A stretch of DNA of 64,000 nucleotides, from the NCBI RefSeq assembly GCF_003945595.2, contig NW_024104617.1, forward strand, positions 260,095-324,094. Reading direction: 5' to 3'. The translations under genes were made by a program, and so were the position numbers. The DNA comes from Pipra filicauda. Taxonomy: Eukaryota > Chordata > Aves > Passeriformes > Pipridae. Shown here one piece after another: positions 51,901-61,700 of this stretch. Under the pieces are notes generated by a model. The model did no database searches. It saw nothing but the letters and a program-made list of their open reading frames with translations, and had not been told where the DNA came from. Positions within the stretch are counted from its first letter, which is position 1. Each line of letters begins with the position of its first letter.

Positions 51901-54900
51901 GACATATAAATAAAGCACAGTGAAGTTTTTATTTTTTTTTACCCACATTTTTATATACAATTACTAGACCCTTTAGAATGCAACTTTTGACGTTTATTTC
52001 TGATGTCTCTCAAAAGTACATCTGCTTGATTCCCTTTACCGTTTCCTGCCAAATGGAAACAAAAGCAAACAAACAAGCAAACAAAAACCTGAAACCAAAC
52101 AAGAAACTCTGGCTAGGATCCATGTGTGTTAAATTCCAACTGAACGATTTTTTGATTTTGTTTTTAATAGTTTGGCATTCTAGACATCAAGTTAATTGAT
52201 TGACACTGAAAATCCTAACAATACCCTGACCGCTGCAGCTCCCAAGCAGATCCTATACGACACATGCCTTCCTTTATACCCTGCCTTAACTGGTTCTCTC
52301 CTGTCTGAAAAGCATCCTCATCTCATGAATCATTATTATCACAGAGTCACTTAAGTCGGATTCAGATCCCTAAAATAGATGTAAATACAGTCAGTTCACC
52401 GTTGTCCTTGGGCATTTTATCAAACTTGTGGATTAACTGGAGCTAGCTTTAAGAAGGGTGACCTTAAGTTCAGTGACTGAAGTACAGCACTGCTTGGCAA
52501 TACCAAGTCCAGGCCAGCTCTGATTTTAAACTTCAAAGTGTACAGGAAAACACTACTAACATATTCCATGGATCCAGCTCAAACTCAGCTAGACCTATTA
52601 GTTCGGGCTCAGACAGATCTATAGGACAGCTGAGGAACAACAGAGGAGACTGTGCTCACTGCTGCCCACTACTCCAGGACTAGTAACACATACACAGTGA
52701 TACTTGGACTGCAGTGCCCAACAACGGAAGAAAACCAAGTTCCATCTGCTAGGCATTACCTGTGTACATAATGGATACCAGTCCCTGCTCCCCCATGACA
52801 AGCTCAAAATCTAAATAAGCTGGGCAAGTCTTAAGCTAAACACACAGAAACACAAAGGAAAGTGAAATTTAAAGAGAAGATGGAAAGAGCAAAAAGAAAA
52901 TCAAGGCCAGAGGAATAGGTGTTCAATGAAGGTCAGATGAAGCTTTTCTTTACCATTTTACTTTTTTAGGGTTTTAGAAGGCTTTCCTCTTTTGAAAAGA
53001 TGAGCAACATTAGAGTTGGGATGCACGGGATCCATTTCAATTCCATACATTACGCTATTTCAGTAGTAAAGCAGTATGACTGAACTCCTCATACTTAAAT
53101 AAATTCTGGTTGTATTATATATATAAAGTATTAACAGGGAGTCAGAATTCTCTACAATAGGCACACAAAAAGTGCTTTGATGATAACCAGGGCCTGAACT
53201 TCCAACCGCTGGGCAAAAATCATACACAGAAAATGCAGCAACAGTGATTTCTGTCAAGCTCTTGGAGGAGACAGAGCCACAGCACTGAGCTCTGCAGCCA
53301 GCATTACTTTATATCTCTTATTGAAAGTCTCAGCTGAGTGTTTGAAGACTCACTGGAATACACAAAGTGAATGACACAGTAGCAAATAAGTGAATGGTAC
53401 AGTGATAAGCAATCCCTCACATTTAAGTCAGAGAGAACTGCACTCCAGGTGTCTGTGCAGCATTTGTGTGATAAACCAGTTGTAACAGTTGCATGTACTA
53501 ATGAATCATTTTAAAATTTTTTTGTAAGCATTTGTCTTCCCACACTTGAAAATAAACAGTGCAATAGCGCTCAAGAGATAAAGTGCAGGCTTCCTTACCA
53601 TCCCCTAAAAAAACCTCAAGAGAGAGGAGTAAGTACACTGATAAGCAGAATTCTAAAGGCTAAAGACAGGCAAGATATGGCACATGAGTTGATATTAATG
53701 TTAAATAACTGACAATTCACAACGTACATTACCTGCATTCCCAACAGAAAATGCCAGCTCCCTCCTGTCACACTGTCCGCCTTAGTCTACCTTACTTCTC
53801 TGTAGGTGAACCATGTGCTACTGCATTCTCATGGCTATGGACTAAAGACTCCATTTCAACACTGTGAAAGCTGCAATCCTGGCATTAACAAACAAAAAAA
53901 CCCCCAAAACCAAACAGACAAAGCCCCCCCCGCCCCCCTCCAAAAAAAAACTCCAAACAAAAAAAAGCAAAACTCTCCCTCTGCTTCTAGGAACTTGGTC
54001 CTGATGGATCTCCATCCTTTAGATGTACCAAAGGATCATGTTCCTTCTGCTTCCTGGCTGGTCAAATGCATGTCAGAGATCTTAGCACACTTGAAAAGAA
54101 CAGCAGACGACCCATATCTGGACATATGAATTATTTTTTACTCAGGTTCTGAAGCCAAGGGGTGTATACAGTGAACTTCTATTTTTTGTCACTGACTATG
54201 CCAAATTCTGAAAGAAGTTCATGGGTTTCCCTTCACACTTAGTTCAAATGTGCTTTGCCCTTTTGTGTGAACACAACTGCCTGTTCATGTGGTTTGCACA
54301 GATCAAGAGATGTGCATTAATGCGTATATTAGAGTGCAAACATCATGTTTTCAGCTATTTGCAGACAGAATATAGACACTTCTAGCTTCAGCTGGCAGCT
54401 AGAGTGAACAAACAGCTTCATGATCTGTCTTCTATCTTCTCTTAATTTGCAATTTACTCCAGTTCTATCCCTCTTAATACTCTGAAGAGCCCTACACGGC
54501 ATTTCCCTGAATAAGGTTTTATCCTAACGACGAAAGAAGGTGAGGCTCCTAAGAAGATATTTTATTTTCCAGAGTCTGTTCTTATACCCCAAATTCTTGC
54601 TTAGATTTCTTAAAAGGGGTTTAATTTAAAGTATTTTATTATGCTTTTTTTTCCTCCCTCCATTGCAAATGAAATCAAAAAGCAGTAAATGTTAGAACCT
54701 CCATTCCATGGTAGCAAAGGAAAAAGATTTACTGCTGTTACTGTACTACTGTAAAGTTCAGAGAGTAAAATTTACTTACAAGGAAAAGAATCATGCTAAC
54801 AAATGGTCAACTAGGTACCTATCTTACATGTAGATTAACATTCTGCCCAAAACCACCACACTGTGTTCTGCTGCCAAAGGCATCTTCATAGCCTGTATGC

Positions 54901-55717
54901 AGAAACATCCTTCAAAGAGCCTGGTACAAATCTACTCTGACAACTTCTTACTTACCACTAAGGACATGATCAGAATTAGAACATGAGGATTTTTATTAAT
55001 ATTAGGATAGGGATTAATAGTAAAGACTTATTACCAAGTTTGTAGAGCTAGTTTAATAGAACTGTATCTATAAATATCAATCACATAGGTTTAGTCTTCT
55101 CTAGTATTCTTGGTTGAAGACAGATGGAATTTGTTAAATCTAAAAGACTTAGATAGGAGAGGTTGATAAAGGGAGCAAACAGGAAGATTTCTAGATAATC
55201 TCTCTACTGCTTTGTGATCTGTAACAAACTTACACAATCTATAAAATCTTCTCCCACCAGCATCACAGAAAGAAGATTCCCACTACAGTTAAGAGTCTTC
55301 TGGTGTTGACCAGGTTGACTTCCACATGAAAAAAACTCCCACTATTTGAAACGCAACAAAAGAGGTATTCCACAATTCATAGACACAACAGGTGTTTTCC
55401 TGGTCCAGCTAGACCCTCTGGACCTACTGTCATGCATCCCCTTGTGATGGGTCTACTTACACGCCTCCTTGCTCGTGGCGCTGGCTCAGGTGTGTTAGGA
55501 GAAGTGGATTCGTTTGGTGTTTCTGAGGTTGAGCTAAGAGATGAGTTACTGCTTGAAAGTTCTTTGTTCTGTCTTTTAGTTCCAAATGGCAAAAGAAAGG
55601 CCACAAAATCTGAAACATCTTTTTGCTCTTCTCTCTGAGAGTCTTGCTTGAGCTTGTAGGCCCGGTCATTAGCAATCACTTGGGACAAAGGCATTCCAAA
55701 AGCCTGGGGAATAAATT
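24197..55717 (-). CDS. ARHGAP6: ARHGAP6, Rho GTPase-activating protein 6 (last ten coding exons, joined)
   Basis: Ten exons with canonical AG/GT borders join in a single frame to 2138 coding bases (711 residues plus one split codon) ending in TGA. In order they encode: the [18 protein letters not shown] linker; a Ser/Thr/Pro-rich segment ending PAPRARRR; the RhoGAP domain from about [11 protein letters not shown] to [12 protein letters not shown], with the arginine finger in GIFRVGSS and the conserved [16 protein letters not shown] helix; then a Ser/Pro-rich tail, an FDIWGTWHS motif, a proline cluster (RPPPPYPGP) and the C-terminus [11 protein letters not shown]. This exon order and these motifs match vertebrate ARHGAP6, which stimulates GTP hydrolysis by RhoA and affects actin organisation. 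The N-terminal exons preceding EFIPQ are absent from this window. In mammals the gene is X-linked with AMELX nested in its first intron; in birds the human Xp genes mostly map to chromosome 1 (established knowledge, not visible here). Confidence 0.96.
24904..25987 (-). other. ARHGAP6 intron I-J
   Basis: 1.08 kb. About half is a CR1 copy inserted antisense to the gene (25228-25712). The rest shows nothing recognisable. Confidence 0.9.
25228..25712 (+). mobile_element. CR1 LINE 3' fragment with terminal octamers
   Basis: About 485 bases in plus orientation. It runs from the 'agtccagaggagggccatga' region through 'ggctgttcagcctggggaagag', 'ggaacaggttgcctgggga', 'gagcaacctggtctagttgg' and 'ggacttagataatctttaaag' to the octamer-like end 'attctatagttctatgactctatga'. 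It is antisense to ARHGAP6. A short internal 'gaaatttagga' duplication near 25458-25482 is private to this copy. Confidence 0.95.
25988..26068 (-). CDS. ARHGAP6: ARHGAP6 exon I: 81-base exon with the FDIWGTWHS motif
   Basis: 81 bases, acceptor ctgctgtttag at 26070-26069, donor GTCAGT from 25987. It starts and ends after codon position 1, so it is frame-neutral. Encodes the split Asp, [19 protein letters not shown] and CKDPAMT, then one base of a split Gly. CR1 fragments in the same orientation lie in both flanking introns. Confidence 0.95.
26069..27740 (-). other. ARHGAP6 intron H-I
   Basis: 1.67 kb. Contains a CR1 fragment (26227-26393). The rest is unique AT-rich sequence with no recognised element. 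Confidence 0.9.
26227..26393 (+). mobile_element. CR1 LINE fragment with internal deletion
   Basis: Plus orientation. The 5' part reads 'gagaccccacccggagaacttcatacagttctggtgtccccagca' and continues to 'ctcctataaaggcaggctgagaaagt'. It then jumps directly to the extreme 3' end 'ccattccaaaccctgagtattctatg'. About 330 bases present in the neighbouring copy are missing. Confidence 0.9.
27741..28003 (-). CDS. ARHGAP6: ARHGAP6 exon H: serine/proline-rich tail
   Basis: 263 bases, acceptor atttatcag at 28005-28004, donor GTATAG from 27740. Completes a split Ser, then 87 codons ([19 protein letters not shown], the [18 protein letters not shown] run, [15 protein letters not shown] and a Ser/Lys end), plus one base of a split Asp. 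Three Ser-Pro pairs are visible. The acceptor has a poor pyrimidine tract, and a CR1 fragment starts 75 bases upstream of it in the transcript. Confidence 0.94.
28079..28202 (+). mobile_element. CR1 LINE 3'-terminal fragment
   Basis: About 124 bases in plus orientation: 'gaccaggttgaatggggctctgagcaacctggtctag', then 'aaggtgtccctgccc', 'gaattagatgatctttaag' and 'ccttccaacgcaaaccattctatgatgat'. It is antisense to ARHGAP6 and ends close to the exon H acceptor region. Confidence 0.95.
28876..28892. promoter_or_regulatory. Paired AP-1-like sites, 10-base spacing
   Basis: Two exact TGAGTCA heptamers start at 28876 and 28886, as part of a perfect tandem 'gtgagtcact' duplication. Exact AP-1 consensus sites one helical turn apart could act together, but this is motif evidence only. 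Confidence 0.35.
30374..30427. repeat. (TA)n repeat with TGTA interruptions
   Basis: About 54 bases of TA units broken by TGTG and TGTATG, inside an ARHGAP6 intron. Confidence 0.93.
34150..34247 (-). CDS. ARHGAP6: ARHGAP6 exon G: post-GAP helix
   Basis: 98 bases, acceptor cttcatag at 34249-34248, donor GTGAGT from 34149. Encodes 32 codons, [19 protein letters not shown] through [13 protein letters not shown], plus two bases of a split Ser. Not visible as a long open frame; found from the conserved protein segment and splice sites. Confidence 0.95.
34248..38886 (-). other. ARHGAP6 intron F-G
   Basis: 4.6 kb of AT-rich sequence with an A-rich stretch at about 37168-37192. Open frames here are short and unrelated to known proteins. 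No repeat family was recognised. Confidence 0.85.
38887..39066 (-). CDS. ARHGAP6: ARHGAP6 exon F: end of the RhoGAP domain
   Basis: 180 bases, exactly 60 codons, with both borders between codons. Acceptor tgttttctag at 39068-39067, donor GTAGGT from 38886. Encodes [20 protein letters not shown], a charged loop, and [14 protein letters not shown]. The Lys and Asn of KMTSLNLA are conserved in active RhoGAP domains. Because it is frame-neutral, skipping would give an otherwise intact protein lacking this catalytic helix. Confidence 0.96.
39067..42363 (-). other. ARHGAP6 intron E-F
   Basis: 3.3 kb. A CA-rich low-complexity stretch lies at 39112-39186. Nothing else was recognised. Confidence 0.85.
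39112..39186 (+). repeat. CA-rich imperfect dinucleotide stretch
   Basis: Imperfect ACAC/ATAC-type repeat (TGTATACA then CACACACT and ACACACCC units) starting about 45 bases upstream of the exon F acceptor in transcript sense. Confidence 0.75.
42364..42512 (-). CDS. ARHGAP6: ARHGAP6 exon E: RhoGAP domain, central part
   Basis: 149 bases, acceptor AG at 42514-42513, donor GTAAGT from 42363. The first two bases complete the split Leu, then 49 codons: [19 protein letters not shown], the [18 protein letters not shown] helix, and [10 protein letters not shown]. LLPxxNxxTLxxLLxFL is typical of RhoGAP domains. Not long enough in any frame to stand out as an open frame, so it was located from the expected protein sequence. 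Confidence 0.95.
42513..43715 (-). other. ARHGAP6 intron D-E
   Basis: 1.2 kb, with a strongly AT-only palindrome-rich block at 43466-43592. Nothing else was recognised. Confidence 0.88.
43466..43592. repeat. AT-rich, palindrome-rich block
   Basis: About 125 bases, nearly all A and T, with repeated tatactatatt, attatatata and actatagtatag units that are partly self-complementary. It starts about 125 bases into the intron after exon D. Confidence 0.85.
43716..43866 (-). CDS. ARHGAP6: ARHGAP6 exon D: RhoGAP helices
   Basis: 151 bases, acceptor ttttccag at 43868-43867, donor GTGAGC from 43715. Encodes 50 codons from [11 protein letters not shown] through the [20 protein letters not shown] helix pair to LYTPFINTV, plus one base of a split Leu. 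LKxFLRxxPDPLL is a family hallmark. A closer GT (43719) exists but only the 43715 donor joins in frame with exon E. Confidence 0.96.
43867..47294 (-). other. ARHGAP6 intron C-D
   Basis: 3.4 kb. A cluster of homeodomain-type TAAT motifs lies near 45040-45110, and a tandem duplication lies next to the exon C donor (47235-47276). No coding sequence was recognised. Confidence 0.85.
47235..47276. repeat. Tandem duplication beside the exon C donor
   Basis: The unit 'gtatcgtag...aaggaaaacc' occurs twice (47235-47257 and 47258-47276), the first copy having four extra bases. Two ccatat hexamers follow. In transcript sense the block begins about 17 bases into the intron after the 56-base exon. Confidence 0.88.
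47295..47350 (-). CDS. ARHGAP6: ARHGAP6 exon C: 56-base exon carrying the arginine finger
   Basis: Found by joining exons B and D, since the domain lacked its GIFRxG segment. The acceptor AG is at 47352-47351 after a weak pyrimidine tract (acacttgcag); the donor CAG|GTGAGT from 47294 is strong. With the split Gly it encodes 19 residues, [19 protein letters not shown]. The Arg in GIFRVG is the catalytic arginine finger of the RhoGAP family. It is too short to appear as an open frame on its own. Confidence 0.95.
47351..50377 (-). other. ARHGAP6 intron B-C
   Basis: 3.0 kb of AT-rich sequence. A GATA-like site followed by a CACGTG E-box occurs near 49550-49564. No repeat family or exon was recognised. 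Confidence 0.85.
50378..50573 (-). CDS. ARHGAP6: ARHGAP6 exon B: start of the RhoGAP domain
   Basis: 196 bases, acceptor AG at 50575-50574, donor GTAAGA from 50377. Encodes 65 codons from [13 protein letters not shown] through [15 protein letters not shown] to CCQHLEKH, then one base of a split Gly. [11 protein letters not shown] is the usual entry of this RhoGAP domain. The acceptor has a TG-repeat in place of most of its pyrimidine tract (see findings). The length is not a multiple of three, so skipping breaks the frame. Confidence 0.96.
50581..50590 (+). repeat. (AC)5, read as (TG)n at the exon B acceptor
   Basis: On the minus strand the intron ends in about five TG units, then TTTTACAG. 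The TG run occupies the place where a pyrimidine tract is expected. Confidence 0.9.
53888..53968 (+). repeat. A/C low-complexity tract with long C runs
   Basis: A-runs alternate with C-runs, including C8-G-C6 at 53924-53938. On the minus strand, which is the pre-mRNA sense, these are G6 and G8 runs separated by one C. Confidence 0.9.
55461..55717 (-). CDS. ARHGAP6: ARHGAP6 exon A: linker before the GAP domain
   Basis: 257 bases. The acceptor AG is at 55719-55718, after a T-rich tract ending tgttgcag; the donor GTAAGT begins at 55460. The exon starts with the last two bases of a split Glu codon, so a further upstream exon must end in G. It encodes 85 complete codons, [17 protein letters not shown] through a Ser/Thr-rich run ([16 protein letters not shown]) to [10 protein letters not shown]. 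The basic end and SP/TP pairs suggest regulated phosphorylation (inference). Confidence 0.96.
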
Positions 55718-58700
55718 CTGCAACAATAACAACAAAACCCTAATATTTACCAAACATCTGCTATTTATTTATTACAAAAAGAATTAATGGTTAAGCTGTT
55801 AAAAAGAAAAACAATCTGAAGTCCCTTTAAATATATAGTAAGTCCAATTAAGTACTAGACTGCATAATAATAACAACAGTGCCAGGTAATTGTAGCCCAT
55901 GGTACCTGAATCCTGTCTCTAGTTGCATCATGAAAGATACACCATGCAGAATCTTGGAAAATCACTTGGGAGCAGAACTAATTAAGATCTTCACTTCCAC
56001 TGAAAGTGAGTGAAGTCAGGCACTTCTGGTTACATCCAGATGGTGCAGAGGGGCATCAGAAACTCTGGTAACCTCATCCTGAGACTGGGGAGCGTAGCTG
56101 GACTGTGCCACAACTCCCTCTCATTTTTCAGAGCCCTTCACCAGGCTTCTTTCTCATAAGTGTTGTAGGGCACCAGAGTCAAGGGGTACCAGTACGTGCA
56201 GGGTTTTCATTACAGTTCAGGAGAGTATGCATCTACCTGTACAGAGAGCTTGTAAGTACATTCACTATTCAGACTAAGCCTTCAAGGATATAGTTTTAAA
56301 TATACACAAGAACTATACTGTTTTAAATACTGATAAGACTAACCCTGTTTAATAGTGGTGTATCAGTACAAAGGTCCTTTGTAACAGTATAAAAATATAC
56401 ATGATGTATAGAAATACAGGAGAAGAAATGTTTCTCTCAATTAACAAAAAGACATAATCCCATCCCACATCAATATAACTGTAATGTACAAAACCAGCAT
56501 ATACTTCAGGTCTCTAAAATGCTTAAATATTTTACAAAATAGAAAAACGTTTTACAGTGAATCAGCCAACAACTAACAATAAAATGCTCATCATTAAGTT
56601 TCAAATCAGACCTATCTGACATTAGCAGAACCAAAACCATTGGGACAGACTTCCAACTAGAACTGGTTTGTGCTCAAATGGAATGAAAAAAATAGCTATT
56701 GATGCTATTCATCCTAATGAAAATGGGTGTAATGTCTACTAGGTTCCAGTTTCAGAACTGCTTGTATCAGGAATAAATATAGCAGCAGAGATCAAACCCT
56801 TTTTTTTAAGTATGAAAAAAGGAACCATAAAAAAAACCCCAAAACCCCATAAAAACCTCAAACCAAAAAAATACAGAAGCAGAAAAATTCTTATATGCTC
56901 TGCTTCTCTTTTGCCACAATCATGTAAATAATTAAAGGCCAAAGTTCCTCCTAGAATTTTAAGTCTGACGATGTCTTTGATGATATTTTCAAATTTTAGG
57001 TAGATTTGCAATATCATTAAGGTTATAGTAAGGTATTGAAAAGAAGAGGTTATTTTATGAATCTTGACTGAGTTCACTACTAGTTTATCACACTAAAGAA
57101 ACAAGAGCCCGTTGTTCCGATTCAGTGAGAAACATTCCTGCTCTTTAGAAGTATGAAATGTTAAAACACCAACTAACTTTGGTGGCCAGACAAAACTAAA
57201 TCAGGAAGCAGAGCCTCATATATCAAGCAAGTCTGGAGGTGACCTGTGAGTATAATGACATCCAAAACCATCTGCATTTAATTTAGGACAAGAAAGAACA
57301 TCATCACACGGATATCAAGCAACGTGAGGATTGTCAGTTCCAGGAGTCCCTCCTGTACCCAGCAGAGTGTGTCTGAAAAATTTTGAGAGTACTAGTATTA
57401 AATTACTGTTCTGAATTATCTGCCCAGTGAATATTTAAGATGACAAATTTGAAACACACATATGTAACATCTCCCCTCTTAGCTGTCTAACCATGTGCTT
57501 TGTTATACTCCCAGCACCCCTTTTTATTTGTCCTTCCACAACATTTCCTGAGAAAAACCACTGAGCCAAATGAAAACCTGAACACAAAATACTTCTCTGG
57601 TTTGGGCCAGAGCCACTTGTGCTTCAAATTGGGAGAGGACAGCAATATTTAGCTCATGTGATGCCCATGCTGGTGCCATTGATCCTACAGCACTAGCATC
57701 AACTGGGGCAAGATCAGCAGGAGATGAGATCTCAACACTGCTTCATTAAAAGAATTTCATTATAATGACCCTTTCCCTACTTCATTATGTGAAGATTGAT
57801 ATTTTGAGGCAGGTGTTGCCCCTCCTTGGAAATTCTCAGATGTGGGATTCCAGGTTTTTAATTGCCCTTGCTCAATGTAGCCCAGAGAAAGGACACTGAA
57901 CCTCTACTTCAGGACACTCTGCTGTAGGCCTCCTCAGAGGACATGAACTGCTCCCCTGATTTCTCAATGCCTGGCAGAGATGGGGAACTGGATGAAAACC
58001 AACTGGCTGATTTTTCAGACTAAATACAGATGGAAGTGGTGCTGGCTGGCAGTGGTAATTACATTAAAGAGTTGGCAAACCCATTAACTTTTTGCTCATT
58101 TGTTGAAATTGAGAGAATCAGTTGGTTCTTCCACAGACTGGCTACACCCCCAAGTTCCCACCAAAATGCGTGTGTGCGCGCACTGTGGCGGTGGAGAGCG
58201 TGTGCTACCCACTACTCTTCACAAGCATTCAATCCCAACAACTTCCTTGTTGGACAGGCAATTAGAGTCAATGTCAGCCCTTCTGACCGTTTCAGACTCA
58301 TTAAAAAAGAAGAGCTGTAGTCATGCAAAGTAATTAGCAACCCACTGATGGGGGAGAAAGGGCACTAACTCAGACACAAGAGGCACAGGTTTGAGACTCT
58401 GGTCTCACCATCGATGTATCAACTGCCTCTTTACAGCTGTAGGCTGGGGATCCCCACTGCTGGAGAGGTTTCATTTGTATGAAGAAATGTTCCTTAGAGC
58501 AGCGGCTCAAACTTTGATCTGTTGTATATATACTGAGGGCCAAAGCTACTAAGTCAGTTACTTTCTGTAAACCCAACAAAAATTTGATCACTTATTCAAT
58601 TAGGAGACTGTACAGCTTAAAAAGAAATTTTGCAGAAAGTACCATATAAAATGTGAAACAACCTGGCAGACAGGGCAATTAGCTTGGAAATGCAGATTCA

Positions 58701-61700
58701 TATCCTTAGCCAGCAGCAATTTTGATACACTTTGGTTTTTAGTGTTTACTGGCAAAGGAGACAATTTACTATTTTGGAGAAATGCATAATTTCTCTTACC
58801 AGAAAGTCAATCTTGCAGGTGAGGCCAGTTTCTTAACAAAATTTTGATCAAATCTGGTATGTCCTGTAACTGGTAAATCAGCATTTTCTAATAAAAAGCA
58901 GCATGTCACAGAAAAAACTCCTAGCCAGATCAAGAAAGAGTTTCAGTGATCCCACATCCTTCTCTTTGCTAACCAAATTATAATATCCAGGATGTTGACC
59001 TACACAGTTATAGCTTACTTGACCTCATGTTACCCTATCCAAGTACAGCTTGGTGAAAACTGTGGTTTCCATCCTACAAAACATATCAGTCTATTAAGAA
59101 CCAATGAGGTCTATATTCTAGACTCTTTCAATGCTAATACAGTAAACAGTAACTTCTATTAGTCTCCTTAGCATTTTGAGTTTTTTCTTAAGTACACCTT
59201 AAGTGGTAGTTTTGGGCTGCTAAAATCCTGTGACCAAGATGTACTAAGGTGTTGTACCACCTCTATTTAAATGATAGGAATAGAGTGGGAGAGAGATCAG
59301 AGAATAAAATACTTTAAAAGGGATATTTAGATGGGGTCTTTAAGTCAATCTCCCCAGCTAGCCAGACTGGGTAACTGTTTTGCTAACAGAAATTCATTAC
59401 TTCAGATCTGTAGAGACAGTGATGGAAGCAGAAAACACGGAAAACAGAAACCTCAGTCTACAATGGAAACAGCAAAACTCCTTCCATCTCAAGGTTCATC
59501 AAAACTCGCAGTGACTCCAGGAGACTTGAGATAAGACAATGTTCTCAGCATCAGCTCTGTGGCTAAAAGTCTCTTCTCCAGCTACTCACTTCTGTGGTTG
59601 AAAATCTCTTCTCTAGCTACGCAGAGCTCACTGACCTGCAAGGACTGATATAAGGCCCTCCCAATTACTTATGCTATTTCTCTGGGTAGGTCTGGATTTC
59701 TTTAAGAAAAGTTTAGAGATTCTTTGGTCCTTCAGTTGACCTCATTACAAAACATGACATATGGTGCTTAAAAAAACCTTTTGTATGCCTAGAGAGCATG
59801 AGAAACATTTTCAAAGTTTTTTTAAAAGCGTGGTGGGGTGCTGGAAAGGCTTGGAAAAAAAAACATTTCTGATAAACCATAGTAAAAAAACAAACTTCAT
59901 CCATTCAGCTCTCTCCTTAGGCTGTGCCAAGGCACATGGACATCATGACAGGATGAAGAACAAATGCAAACATTAAGAAATACATCTTAATTTACTGAGC
60001 ATGGATGGGAAGTAAACACAGAAGACATTTTCAAGAATTTTGAACTAAAGAAAAATCAAATGTCTACTGCTGGATTTGTATATACCACTGAGTTACCATG
60101 AAGGCCTTTTCTCAGGAAGTCTAGCACACACAGAAGCTCTGCTAAGGCGCCACAGATGAACTTGCTGAATATTTACATTCCACACAGAAACATCAGCAAA
60201 AGGGATGATTCTCAGCTGCTCAACCAATCACGTAACAAGTGATTATTATTTCTCAGCAGGTCTCTTCTTTCACCTGTAGTATTTACTGGAACCCAGGCAA
60301 AATGGACCTGTTTTACTGATAAAATCTTCTAGGACGAACAATTTCTGGGAAGCATCTCTCTCTGGAATGCCTGTGTGTACTTTAAAAGTGGGCATGCCTA
60401 CGCTGATACCCATATCACTGGCAGGAGACAGACAAAAGACTGCTTCTGCTGCCGCCAAAATTAGCAGTGAATTTGTAAGGGAACAGTATCCAGCTGACAG
60501 CATGCATAGCATCCTGAGAATTTCTTATTCTAAGCAGCATGGACATGTTACTGCTCCTCCACCCTGAGTACTGTCTGTCAGTAGCTAAAGCAATTGTTTG
60601 GAAACATATGTAGACAGTAGGATTGAGAGTCATGGCCATTATTAACAAGGAGGCTGGGTAGAGTAAAGCCAAAACACTTGAATGATGGAAGCTGAAAATA
60701 TTGTTTAAATGTCTGGGTGGAGTGGTGTTCTCCTGTTTAGTCTGTTTACATCCGGTAAGTTTTGCTATATCCTGCTTCAGTGAGTCACTCAGAGATGTAA
60801 AAATAACTGAAAAAAACCACTTGTTTTAGTATTTCTCCCCTTTTAATGATACAACGACAGATGTCAAAAAGGACAAAATAAAGATATGAAACTCATTTAA
60901 AGTGCATTCAATTCTACTTTAGTGTCTTTATTTGCCTTCAGAAATCTAATAATTTGCTGGAACTCTCACTTAACAGATAGACAGGTTGACTGACATCCAT
61001 CCAAATAAAATGTGAAGTTTAGAGAGTAAAAACCCCATAGAATAGAATAGTCCTAAAATACAAGTGATTAAATCTCCAAACAGTCCTAGAGAAAATGAGT
61101 ACCATTCCTTTCGGTTATACCTTCTAAGTACAGACACCTGGTGATGTGGGGTGAGGAAGAACAGTCTTGGGTTCAGTGCATGTTGATGCTAAAGGAGAGG
61201 TTTTGTCAGGGAAGACCTGCAGCGAGACCTCCATTGTGCATCCCTGGCACAAGTGGCCCTTTTTTTCCATCTCTGTGGCTTCCTGTGCCAGGCACATCTC
61301 TGTTATCTTTGGCTGCAACCCCCACACACAATCCCATGGTGCTGCATGATTGTCAGGATTAACCTTCAGGAGTCTATCTTTACAACAGACTTTTCAGGTG
61401 GCACATACTCGAGGCAGGACTAAACACATGGCCGCCCCAGCTGTTACTTGTCCTGGTATGTGGGGGTTCCCAGGCTGGGATACGGAAAACTCAAAATGTT
61501 TGGAATTAATTAAATACTCTTTCAACTGCAACTGTGCTTACAAAAGTGATGCTGAATGGATGGAAATGAAGTCTGCATTAAAGCAGCTACATCTCCTCTG
61601 TATGAAGTATCTGGAAGTCAGCTTCCTTGTTTCCCCTCCGACGTCCTGTGGCCTGGTCTTGTTTTCTTCTTACAGCAGTGCAGTTGGACTAGTTACTAAA

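Larger units (their letters stand above)
50574..55460 (-). other. ARHGAP6 intron A-B
   Basis: 4.9 kb. An A/C-rich tract with long C runs lies at 53888-53968, and a short AC repeat abuts the exon B acceptor (50581-50590). No coding sequence was recognised. Confidence 0.85.

Noticed and set aside
56829..56856. CCCCAAAACCCC, resembling a ciliate-type telomere unit
   Set aside because: Only one partial copy in an A/C-rich stretch; chance.
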